NCBI GenBank assembly: GCA_019312705.1
Contig: JAFDCW010000533.1
Span: forward strand, 1 to 5,786
Length of the DNA stretch: 5,786 bases
Direction of reading: 5' to 3'
Source: Deltaproteobacteria bacterium
GTDB taxonomy: Bacteria > Myxococcota > Polyangia > Polyangiales > B10-G4
How positions within the stretch are numbered: position 1 is the stretch's first letter; each line of letters opens with the position of its first letter. Made by a program: the position numbers and the translations under genes. Positions 1 to 5,786 of the stretch are shown in pieces. Below the pieces are notes generated by a model. The model searched no databases and was not told the DNA's origin. It saw only the letters and a list, made by a program, of their open reading frames with translations.

Positions 1-3
1 ACT

Positions 4-93
4 TATGGACAAAGTCCATACGTAGCGTCCGAGTCTACACGTATGGACTTTGTCCATACGTGTAGACGAACTCGTCCATACGTATGGACTCGG
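4..93. repeat. Cluster of palindromes sharing the core GTCCATAC / GTATGGAC
   Basis: Three palindromes lie within 90 bp. Positions 4-20 have 7-bp arms (TATGGAC/GTCCATA) around AAA. Positions 33-67 have 16-bp arms around TTT. Positions 74-89 form an uninterrupted 16-bp palindrome, GTCCATACGTATGGAC. The string GTCCATACGT occurs three times, at 14-23, 52-61 and 74-83. Positions 4-23 and 39-58 are exact 20-nt reverse complements of each other. CCGAGTC at 29-35 can also pair with GACTCGG at 87-93, enclosing the central hairpin. The cluster lies beyond the 3' end of the ferritin-like gene and may continue past the left edge. It could be an array of regulator-binding sites for a gene to the left, an extragenic palindromic element, or part of a mobile miniature repeat. 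The sequence shows the symmetry directly; the role is unknown. Confidence 0.9.
33..67. repeat. Perfect 16-bp inverted repeat with a 3-nt loop
   Basis: The left arm (33-48, GTCTACACGTATGGAC) and right arm (52-67, GTCCATACGTGTAGAC) are exact reverse complements separated by TTT. Transcribed from either strand this would make a very stable hairpin. No T-run follows on either strand, so it does not look like a standard intrinsic terminator, although it could still halt or stabilise transcripts of the gene ending at 161. It contains the core shared with the two neighbouring palindromes. Confidence 0.9.
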
Positions 94-160
94 GGCCGGC
101 GATGGCGCGGCCTGTCCTATCAGGCGTTGACCACGCTCCAGGCGATGCTGTTTAGAGCGG

Positions 161-595
161 CTACCCGAAGTCCCGGAGCATCATCTTGAGCTCCAAGGCG
201 TGCAGCTCTTCGGTGCCGATCTTGGTGCGCGCGAACTCCTCGAGATAGACGCTGGCATCCTGAACCACGTCGAGGAGCGCCTTGTACATGGTCAGGGCGC
301 CGTGCTCGTGGGCGAGGCTCTCTGCGAGGATCTCCTTGAGCGAGTGCTGATGGCTCTCCGCGATGGGCGCGATGTTCAGGGAGGGATGCGCTTCGAGGCC
401 GGTGAGGATCTCGCCCGCTTCCTGGGCGTGCAGGAGGGACTCCTGGGCCTGGGCCTTCATGAAGTCCACGATGGGGATCCGGTGCGGGCCGGTCACCATG
501 AGCGAGTAGTGGGTGTAGCGGACCACGCCCGCCAGCTCGAACTCCATCACCGAGTTCAGAAGCTCTACGGTCTTGTTGACATCGAGGTCTCTCAT
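161..595 (-). CDS. Ferritin-like di-iron protein (bacterioferritin family)
   Basis: This 144-residue protein starts at ATG 595-593 and ends with TAG. Its length and layout fit a four-helix ferritin-like bundle that binds two irons, probably for iron storage or oxidation in the cytoplasm. Aligned by eye to E. coli bacterioferritin with an offset of +2, E20 matches ligand E18, Y27 matches Y25, H56 matches H54, E129 matches E127 and H132 matches H130 (the EELH motif). E92 or E97 in the third helix is the likely remaining ligand. Two differences stand out. The position of bridging ligand E51 is Ser53, with a Glu one residue earlier (E52 in ESLLH). The haem-ligand Met52 is Leu54, so haem binding of the classic kind is not expected. 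I recall the ESLLHAQ pattern from a subgroup annotated as bacterioferritin, so it is probably a subgroup trait. No clear Shine-Dalgarno precedes the start, but the N-terminus matches the expected family start. It lies 53 bp after the oxidoreductase gene on the same strand and may be cotranscribed with it. The family call is firm; the exact activity is not. Confidence 0.86.
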   Translation of the reverse strand: MRDLDVNKTVELLNSVMEFELAGVVRYTHYSLMVTGPHRIPIVDFMKAQAQESLLHAQEAGEILTGLEAHPSLNIAPIAESHQHSLKEILAESLAHEHGALTMYKALLDVVQDASVYLEEFARTKIGTEELHALELKMMLRDFG

Positions 596-626
596 GGCCG
601 TGTGATGGCACGAGACGAGCGCTTCG

Positions 627-650
627 GAAAGGGGAGAACGCCCCCTTTTC
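627..650 (-). terminator. Hairpin at the 3' end of the oxidoreductase gene, possible weak terminator
   Basis: AAAGGGG (628-634) and CCCCTTT (642-648) form a 7-bp stem with a 7-nt loop. The stem can be extended with a one-base bulge by pairing 627 with 650. It overlaps the stop codon of the oxidoreductase (649-651) and sits before the ferritin-like start. No uridine run follows in the minus-strand RNA, so full termination is doubtful. It may instead attenuate or process the transcript between the two genes. Confidence 0.3.
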
Positions 651-2832
651 AGCGAGCTGGACGAATGTCGACGAGGAAGCCCGTGAGCACGGCGTTTCCG
701 CTGAGCGCGTCGAGGTTCGCCGGGTCGGTGAGGTCGTTCATGCTCACCCCGGGGCGTTGGGACGCCACGCGCAGCTTCACCCCCGAGCGGCCGTGACCGA
801 AGCCATGGGGAAGACTGACAACGCCGCGCATCATGGACTCGCTGAACTCGACCGGCACGGTGACTGCGCCTATCTGGGTCGCAACCTCCGCCTCGTCGCG
901 ATCGGCGAGGCCGACGGCCGTTGCGTCCGCGGGGTGCATCAGGAGTGTGCAAAGCGGTTTGCCCGCCGCGAGCTTGGGTACGTTGTGCATCCAGGAATTG
1001 TTGCCGCGAGGGTGGCGTCGGCCGATGAGGCGAAACGTCGTCGGCGCGGACTCGGGCGAAGACGATGAAGCGGACGAAGCTGGTAGCTCGTCGTCCAAGC
1101 GCGTGAGGTCCTCGACAAGAATCTCCGGTGCGACATCGACGTACGCGTGTTCGGCGGGCAGCCGCGACCCGAGGCACGGCTGGAGGGGGCCAAGGTCCAA
1201 TCCGTGTTTTTCGCGAGACAGGCGGCGGACGGAGAGGCCCTTACGCCCTTGGCGCAGGCCCCGGGGTCCGAGGCGCAAGCCTAGGTCGAGGATCCGGTCG
1301 GGGCCCAACTCTTCGAGGGCTCGCCACTTGGCAGCGTCGAGAGCGCCCTCCCCCCGGGCTCGGCTGAGGTGTCGAAGGAGGCCAGCGATGATGCGGTGCT
1401 CAGGGCGGGTGTCTCCGCTCGGTGAAAAGAGCGCGGGGGACCACTTGGCAACGTTCCGCACCGCGAGCAGATTGAAAGCGACATCGTAGTGGCTTCGCTC
1501 GAGGGGCGATGCGGGGGGCAGGATGAGGTCCGCGTGACGCGTCGTCTCGTTGACGTAGGGGTCGATGCAGAGAAGGAAGTCGAGGCTCTGGAGGGCCTCG
1601 TCGACGCGCCGTCCGTTGGGCGTGGACAGAACCGGATTGCCGGCCGAGGTGACGAGGCCGCGGATGGCATCGCCCGGGTCCGCATCGAGAATCTCCTCGG
1701 CCAATGCCGCCACCGGGAGTTCGCCGCCGAACTCGGGCAGGGCCCGGACCGAGCTGCGCCAGCGGCCGAAGCTTCCTCGTCCGAAGTCGATCGAGGGCGG
1801 CGGGTGGACGAGGTCGAAGGCCGGCTCGGTGAACATCGCCCCGCCGACCCGGTCGAGATTGCCCGTGACGATGTTGAGGCAGTTGATCAGCCATTGGCAG
1901 GTGGCCCCGAAACGCTGGGTCGAGGTGCCCAGGCGGCCGTAGACGACCGCCGCTTCGCTCGACAGCAGCTCGCCGGCGAGACGCCGAATGACGTCGGCGT
2001 CGATGCCCGTAGGCCCCGCCGCCCGCTCCGGGGTGAAGCGGCGGAGGGCCTCCGGGAGGCGCTCCTGGCCACGGAGAAGCGAGGCGATGTGCCCCGGCCG
2101 GAGGCCCCCACGTTCGAGGATCTCGTGCAAGAGTGCCGCGAGGAAGAGCGCATCGGTCCCCGGACGGATGAAGAGGTGCTCAGACGCGATGGCCGCGGTC
2201 TCGGTACGACGCGGATCGACGACGATCAGCCGGCCGCCGCGGGCGACGATGTCGCGGAGGCGCACCGTCATATCACCGCCGGACATGAAGCTGCCGCCGG
2301 AGGCGACGGGGTTCGCTCCGAGCATCAGAAAGGTCTGGGTTCGATCGACATCGGGGACCGACCAGAGCAGCTGGTGACCGTACATGAAGTAGGACGCAAA
2401 CATCGTCGGCCACTGGTCGACGGAGCTCGCCGAGAATCGGTTCTTCGTCCGGAGGCCCCGGAGCAGGAGCGGCCCATAGAGGAGCGCACCGAGGTTGTGC
2501 ACGGTCGGATTTCCGGCGTAGACCGCCATCGCCGACCTGCCGTGCTCGTCCTGGATCGCGTGAATGCGGGTCGCCGCTTCGTCGAGGGCCTCGTCCCAGG
2601 AGACTCGCGCAAATCCGCCTCCTCGAGTCCGACGCAGCGGGTAGCGCAGGCGGTCCGGGTCGTCGTGCAGCGCTCCGAGGGCCGCTCCCTTGGGGCAGAT
2701 GTGGCCGCGGCTCAAGGGGTCGGCGGCATCGCCGCGGATCGAGGCCACCTCACCGTTTTCGACCTCGATGGCGAGGCCACACATGGCTTCGCAGAGATTG
2801 CAGGTTCGATGATGGGTGCGGCGGTCGGTCAC
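649..2832 (-). CDS. Molybdopterin-dependent oxidoreductase with N-terminal 4Fe-4S motif (formate dehydrogenase alpha/BisC-like)
   Basis: This 727-residue enzyme is of the DMSO reductase superfamily, binding a bis-pterin molybdenum (or tungsten) cofactor. Residues 11-49 hold the 4Fe-4S site (C11, C14, C18, then C46 in CPKG). The pterin-binding catalytic domain follows, with MLGANP at 170-175 and VDPRRTETA at 205-213. A Ser-rich linker lies near 583-597. A molybdopterin dinucleotide-binding domain fills 600-727, with HGFGHG at 676-681 and LSGNAVLTG at 710-718. In the metal-ligand loop (FSASSVDQWP, 133-142), Asp139 falls where E. coli FdhF has selenocysteine 140, so Asp may bind the metal as in NarG. 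The start is GTG at 2832-2830; it lies just before the first Cys, which leaves little room for alternatives, and no strong ribosome site is seen. There is no twin-arginine signal, so a cytoplasmic location is inferred. No electron-transfer or membrane subunit gene is next to it. The substrate cannot be told from the sequence; formate dehydrogenase-like and biotin sulfoxide reductase-like labels are both possible. Confidence 0.93.
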   Translation of the reverse strand: MTDRRTHHRTCNLCEAMCGLAIEVENGEVASIRGDAADPLSRGHICPKGAALGALHDDPDRLRYPLRRTRGGGFARVSWDEALDEAATRIHAIQDEHGRSAMAVYAGNPTVHNLGALLYGPLLLRGLRTKNRFSASSVDQWPTMFASYFMYGHQLLWSVPDVDRTQTFLMLGANPVASGGSFMSGGDMTVRLRDIVARGGRLIVVDPRRTETAAIASEHLFIRPGTDALFLAALLHEILERGGLRPGHIASLLRGQERLPEALRRFTPERAAGPTGIDADVIRRLAGELLSSEAAVVYGRLGTSTQRFGATCQWLINCLNIVTGNLDRVGGAMFTEPAFDLVHPPPSIDFGRGSFGRWRSSVRALPEFGGELPVAALAEEILDADPGDAIRGLVTSAGNPVLSTPNGRRVDEALQSLDFLLCIDPYVNETTRHADLILPPASPLERSHYDVAFNLLAVRNVAKWSPALFSPSGDTRPEHRIIAGLLRHLSRARGEGALDAAKWRALEELGPDRILDLGLRLGPRGLRQGRKGLSVRRLSREKHGLDLGPLQPCLGSRLPAEHAYVDVAPEILVEDLTRLDDELPASSASSSSPESAPTTFRLIGRRHPRGNNSWMHNVPKLAAGKPLCTLLMHPADATAVGLADRDEAEVATQIGAVTVPVEFSESMMRGVVSLPHGFGHGRSGVKLRVASQRPGVSMNDLTDPANLDALSGNAVLTGFLVDIRPAR

Positions 2833-3063
2833 CCGTGTGTTCTAGAGCCAATTTCGTCCACCGGAAAGCCCGGCCACGTCATACGGTCCCGAGGGCGACG
2901 CCGACCGTGTCGGTGGCGTCTTTCCCGAGGGGCCTCTGCTTCTCGGCAATCATCGCGGAGACCTCGAGATGGCGCATGTCCCACCACCCCCGCGCCTCAT
3001 CCAGCGCGGGCGGTCGCTGTGCACGGGTACCGGCCGCGGGATTCACCGCACGCTGAATTCCAG
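2833..3063. promoter_or_regulatory. Divergent intergenic region, probable promoters for both directions
   Basis: These 231 bp separate the minus-strand oxidoreductase from the plus-strand membrane-protein gene, so promoters for both should lie here. I could not identify convincing sigma70 or sigma54 boxes, nor a clear operator palindrome. The stretch 2879-2977 may itself be coding on the minus strand (listed separately). The regulatory role is inferred from gene orientation only. Confidence 0.3.
2879..2977 (-). CDS. Possible small ORF or remnant 3' end of a lost gene, unrecognised
   Basis: A 32-residue frame runs from ATG 2977-2975 (MRHLEVSAMIAEKQR...) to TGA at 2881-2879, ending 46 bp before the oxidoreductase start on the same strand. 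Reading its codons, 29 of 32 third positions are G or C, while first and second positions are mixed, as in real genes of this window. The same stretch on the plus strand gives Arg/Ser-rich, shadow-like peptides. The frame stays open upstream to 3133, but the third-position bias fades beyond about 3020, so the coding-like part seems short. A purine-rich GGTGGTGGGAC precedes the ATG. It could be a tiny gene, a leader peptide of the oxidoreductase operon, or the surviving tail of a deleted gene. I recognise no family. Confidence 0.22.
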   Translation of the reverse strand: MRHLEVSAMIAEKQRPLGKDATDTVGVALGTV

Positions 3064-3456
3064 ATGCAGCGCCTGCTCGCCGGCGTCCGCCAACATGACC
3101 TGGGTATGCCTGACGCCTTGGGCGTTGCCTCACCGGAGACTCCAGCCCACGCTTCCGCGATGGAGGAGGCGACGCCCCTCAGGGATGCCGAATCGCCGTT
3201 GGCGGATGGGGCGCATTGCCCCCGGTGCGACAAGACGGTCCCGGTGATCCGCCCCTGGGGTGGTTGGCCCTGGGTGCGCCGGGCCTGGCTCGGCGTAATG
3301 GGCGTTTTCCTGCTGCTCTTCCCGTTCATGGCGGCCGACTACGTGTGCATGATTCCGACGCTCATGATGGTCATGTTCGCCGCGGGGCCCATTTTTCACT
3401 TCGCCGGAGAGAAGCCCACGTGTCGCCGGTGCCGCCTCGAACTGGCCCGAAGTTGA
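3064..3456 (+). CDS. Small membrane protein with split two-CxxC zinc-ribbon-like motif, function unknown
   Basis: From ATG 3064 this gives 130 residues. A low-complexity N-terminus of about 50 residues is followed by CPRC (C52, C55), a Trp/Arg-rich stretch, two hydrophobic segments at roughly 73-90 and 92-113, and CRRC (C120, C123) close to the end. The two CxxC pairs would flank a short membrane hairpin on the same side and could together hold one zinc ion. LITAF-like domains also place a hydrophobic insert between two Cys pairs, but the 64-residue spacing and two hydrophobic stretches here do not make a confident match. The start is uncertain: in-frame ATGs at 3106 (116 residues) and 3160 (98 residues) are alternatives, and none has a good Shine-Dalgarno. 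The frame stays open far upstream, but that part is antisense to the oxidoreductase and is not coding. The lipoprotein gene follows after 31 bp, suggesting cotranscription and an envelope role. I recognise no named family. Confidence 0.7.
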   Translation: MQRLLAGVRQHDLGMPDALGVASPETPAHASAMEEATPLRDAESPLADGAHCPRCDKTVPVIRPWGGWPWVRRAWLGVMGVFLLLFPFMAADYVCMIPTLMMVMFAAGPIFHFAGEKPTCRRCRLELARS

Positions 3457-3487
3457 CCGCACGGGCTACGCCGGCGACAACCGAGCA

Positions 3488-4138
3488 GTGAACTACACAC
3501 GCTCTTCAATAGTCTTGCTGGCGCTCGTCACCGCGGCCTGCGGGGCCTCCGAGGCACCACGCCACCGGTCGCTGAGCGATGACGACATCGCAGCCTTCGG
3601 GGCCGAGCGCAGCGCCAGCAGCGCTGACCAAGACGCGCTGGACGGAGAAGCTTCGCAGGCGATCGAACTCGCCGACGGAGAGCGCCTCGAGGTACTGCGC
3701 GCCCTGATTCGTTTCGACCCGGGGCAAGGCGCCGCACCGACCTGCGCCCTCTACGCGCTACGGGCGGGGGGACCATCGCTCGCGGAAGGCCGAGCTACCG
3801 TTGCGTGTGAAGACACCGACCCCCGGGGCGAACCCGATGAAGACGTCTCCCTCGCGCCCGTCGAAGATGCCCGAGGCCCCCTGCTGATAGCAGCCCTCAC
3901 TGGGGCCACCGTCGAGCCGCGGGCCGTGAGCATCGCACCGGCCTCGCCGGACTCTCCGGCCTCTCCGCGCACCGTGCACGTCTGGCTTACCACCGACCGT
4001 CGCCACATCGAGGGCGCGGCTCTACCGGTTCGCTGGCCGATCCCCGGGGCGACAGAGCCGGAGCCCCCGGTTGGCCACCGCCCAGCAAACCTCTCCGAGG
4101 TCTGGGAGGCCGTGATGTACCCCGAGCGCTACCGCTGA
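3488..4138 (+). CDS. Predicted lipoprotein, function unknown
   Basis: This 216-residue protein starts at GTG 3488. The N-terminus has Arg5, a hydrophobic core at 8-16 and a lipobox-like VTAAC ending at Cys18, so it is probably processed by signal peptidase II and lipid-anchored; Thr at -3 is a slightly unusual lipobox residue. The GTG start is chosen because it places the signal peptide at the N-terminus; no strong ribosome site or in-frame ATG is nearby. The mature part is acidic and Ala/Pro-rich. It has two further cysteines (C86, C107) that could form a disulfide outside the cytoplasm, a Pro/Ser stretch (PASPDSPASP) at 151-160, and a probable beta strand after it (VHVWLTTD). No catalytic motif or known domain is apparent. 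It follows the two-CxxC membrane protein by 31 bp and its stop lies one base from the stop of the convergent helicase gene. Confidence 0.75.
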   Translation: MNYTRSSIVLLALVTAACGASEAPRHRSLSDDDIAAFGAERSASSADQDALDGEASQAIELADGERLEVLRALIRFDPGQGAAPTCALYALRAGGPSLAEGRATVACEDTDPRGEPDEDVSLAPVEDARGPLLIAALTGATVEPRAVSIAPASPDSPASPRTVHVWLTTDRRHIEGAALPVRWPIPGATEPEPPVGHRPANLSEVWEAVMYPERYR

Positions 4139-4139
4139 A

Positions 4140-5786
4140 TCACACCGAAAGCGGCGCGAAGAGGTACACGAAGATCTCGTGCACGAAGACGGGCTTGTCC
4201 TGGCCGATGCGGTAGGCCCGATCGGTCGCCTGATCCTGGGCCGCGGGGTTCCACCACTGGTCGTAGTGGATCACGGTGTCGGCGCTGGTCAGGGTGAGGC
4301 CGCAGCCGCCAGCCTTGAGGCTGATGAGAAACACATCCGCCCGCCCCGCTTCGAAGGCATCGACGACGTCCTGGCGGCGGCGCGTCGCACCGGTCAACGA
4401 CAGGTGGGGAATCGAGCGCTCCTTCAGCCCCTCCGAAATGATGCGCAGCATGCTGGTGAACTGCGAGAAGATGAGCACCCGATGCCCCCCATGGAGCTGC
4501 CGCTCGAGCAGCTTGAAGAGTGCTTCGGTCTTGGCCGACCCGAGGACCGACCGCGCCGCGTGCATTCGGCAGAGCCGAGGGTCACAGCAGACTTGGCGCA
4601 GCTTCATCAGGGCGTCGAGGATCGAGATGGTCGAGCCCTTGAGGCCGTTGTCCCGAATCGCCTTGCGCACGTCGGCGTGGGCAGCGACGCGGATGCTCTC
4701 GTAGAGTTCGCGCTGGCGGCCTTCGAGTTCGACCGGCACGCGCAGCATGGTCTTCGGTGGCAGGTCGGTGGCGACCTGGGATTTTTCTCGTCGGAGCAAG
4801 AACGGGCTGACCTGGGCCTTGAGGGCCGCGAGGCGCTGTTCATCACCCTGCTCCTCGATGGGTTTCCGATACCAGCGCCGGAAGCCGAGCTCGTCGCCGA
4901 GCATTCCCGGGTTCAAGAAGTCCAGGAGCGCCCATAGCTCGCCGAGGTGATTCTCGATGGGCGTGCCGGTGAGGCAGAGTCGGTACCGTGCATCGAGGCC
5001 CTTCACCACCCGGTGGGCCCTGCTGCGCGAGTTCTTGATCGTATGCGCCTCGTCGAGGACCAACAGATGAAATTCCTGATCCAGGAGCTTCTCCTCGTCG
5101 CGGACCACGATTGGATAGGTGGTGATCACGACGTCGGCGCCGCTCACCTTCGCATAGGCCGACGCACGCTTCGGGCCGTGAACGACGAGCACGTCGAGCT
5201 CCGGGGCAAACTTCGCGATCTCCCGCTGCCAGGTCTCGACGAGGCTCGTCGGGGCGATGACCAGGGAGGGCACGTCCATGCGTCCGCTGACCTTCTCGGT
5301 GAGCAAGTGGGCGATGGTCTGAAGGGTCTTGCCGAGGCCCATGTCGTCGGCCAGCACGCCGCCCACGTCTTGGCTGCGCAACGCCTGGAGCCAGGCCAGA
5401 CCGTCACGTTGATAGGGCCGGAGGGTCGCTCGGAGGCCTCGCGGTTCGACGACCGGCGGCGGAGCGACGCTCCTCTTCGCACGATGCTTCGCCCCAATCG
5501 CCGAGCCCTGGTACTGGACAGCCCCCTCCTCTCCGAGGGCGAGTTCGAGGCGCTCGAGGCCCTGGGCCCCGTGCTCCCCGAAAGTGAGGGAGTCCCGCTC
5601 TTGGCGGTCTCCCTGGTGAAGCTCGACTACGACCTCGAGGATGCCCGAGAGCTTTTCACCGGGGACCGTGACGTAGCGGCCATCCCCGACCGGCAAAGCA
5701 ATCTGCCGGAGGCGTCGACGACTCAGGGCCCGGAAGCTGTCTTCGTGGGCCCCTTCGAGGATTGAGAGCAGGACCGGCACGAGGTT
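4140..5786 (-). CDS. SNF2-family helicase/ATPase, 5' end outside the window, short C-terminus
   Basis: About 548 codons are visible, and the frame stays open through the right edge, so the N-terminus is missing. The GTG at 5780-5778 is probably an internal Val codon, because such bacterial proteins usually carry several hundred more N-terminal residues. Numbering from that codon, the motifs are: RPYQ 121-124, Walker A DDMGLGKT 145-152, APTSL (motif Ia) 176-180, DEAH 243-246, LTGTPIEN (motif III) 270-277, the second RecA domain from about 410, motif V around SLKAGGCGLTLTSAD 487-501, and motif VI QATDRAYRIGQ 517-527. All are intact, so ATP-driven DNA translocation is expected; the target is unknown, and RapA-like or chromatin-remodeller-like roles in transcription or repair are possible. 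After KPVFVHEIF the protein becomes VYLFAPLSV and stops. Relatives normally continue with a TVEE-type helix of some 30-50 residues that braces the second domain. No continuation exists in other minus frames, since the lipoprotein gene begins one base beyond the stop. This looks like a C-terminal truncation or replacement. Confidence 0.92.
   Translation of the reverse strand, partial: NLVPVLLSILEGAHEDSFRALSRRRLRQIALPVGDGRYVTVPGEKLSGILEVVVELHQGDRQERDSLTFGEHGAQGLERLELALGEEGAVQYQGSAIGAKHRAKRSVAPPPVVEPRGLRATLRPYQRDGLAWLQALRSQDVGGVLADDMGLGKTLQTIAHLLTEKVSGRMDVPSLVIAPTSLVETWQREIAKFAPELDVLVVHGPKRASAYAKVSGADVVITTYPIVVRDEEKLLDQEFHLLVLDEAHTIKNSRSRAHRVVKGLDARYRLCLTGTPIENHLGELWALLDFLNPGMLGDELGFRRWYRKPIEEQGDEQRLAALKAQVSPFLLRREKSQVATDLPPKTMLRVPVELEGRQRELYESIRVAAHADVRKAIRDNGLKGSTISILDALMKLRQVCCDPRLCRMHAARSVLGSAKTEALFKLLERQLHGGHRVLIFSQFTSMLRIISEGLKERSIPHLSLTGATRRRQDVVDAFEAGRADVFLISLKAGGCGLTLTSADTVIHYDQWWNPAAQDQATDRAYRIGQDKPVFVHEIFVYLFAPLSV

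Noticed and set aside
33..67. Intrinsic terminator for the ferritin-like gene
   Set aside because: The hairpin is strong, but it lies about 95 bp past the stop, has no T-run on either side and belongs to a set of similar palindromes, so a plain terminator is not the best reading.
1..93. CRISPR array or integron attC site
   Set aside because: Repeat spacing is too short and irregular for CRISPR with spacers, no cas gene is present, and no attC core boxes or integrase were seen.
200..796. Plus-strand 198-residue open frame
   Set aside because: It is antisense to the ferritin-like gene and the 3' end of the oxidoreductase gene, both well supported by conserved residues. It shows no signal or domain of its own.
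596..1177. N-terminal extension of the ferritin-like gene to position 1177
   Set aside because: The frame is open, but the extension overlaps the oxidoreductase C-terminal domain in another frame and is Arg/Pro-rich. The family start matches the ATG at 595.
1489..3063. Very long plus-strand open frame reaching into the two-CxxC gene
   Set aside because: Up to 2832 it is exactly antisense to the molybdoenzyme gene, whose motifs are unmistakable. The peptide is Arg/Glu/Asp-rich and lacks domain structure, as expected from stop-poor antisense frames in high-GC DNA. Only the part from about 3064 onward looks real.
4947..5765. Plus-strand 272-residue open frame
   Set aside because: It lies opposite the SNF2 Walker A and DEAH regions and has no recognisable motif; it is an antisense shadow.

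Overview
The window is GC-rich chromosomal-type DNA with densely packed genes on both strands, frequent GTG starts and almost no strong Shine-Dalgarno sequences. This fits a high-GC Gram-negative bacterium. The lipoprotein signal on one gene, and the mix of small zinc-ribbon membrane proteins and large SNF2 ATPases, would suit a myxobacterium-like or deltaproteobacterial lineage, but no sequence here fixes the taxon.

Layout, left to right. Positions 4-93 hold a tight cluster of palindromes built from one core (GTCCATAC/GTATGGAC), including a perfect 16-bp-arm hairpin. Then come two minus-strand genes read right to left: a 727-residue molybdopterin oxidoreductase with an N-terminal 4Fe-4S motif (649-2832, GTG start), followed 53 bp downstream by a 144-residue bacterioferritin-like di-iron protein (161-595). 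A small hairpin overlaps the oxidoreductase stop codon. The region at 2833-3063 separates this pair from a divergent plus-strand pair. It contains a short minus-strand reading frame with a strong coding-type third-position bias, perhaps a tiny gene or the tail of a lost one.

The plus-strand pair is a small two-CxxC membrane protein (about 3064-3456) and, 31 bp later, a lipoprotein of unknown function (3488-4138). A single base separates the lipoprotein stop from the stop of a convergent minus-strand SNF2-family helicase/ATPase (4140-5786), which runs off the right edge. All conserved SNF2 motifs visible in the window are intact, but the protein ends about ten residues after motif VI, unusually early for the family.

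How the genes may work together: the oxidoreductase and ferritin-like protein look like one cytoplasmic redox/iron transcription unit, and the membrane protein and lipoprotein look like one envelope unit. These pairings rest on strand and spacing only. I see no RNA genes, CRISPR array, transposase or integrase, and no obvious multi-gene novel system. The most unusual items are the palindrome cluster, the shortened SNF2 C-terminus, the predicted Asp molybdenum ligand and the uncharacterised CxxC protein/lipoprotein pair.
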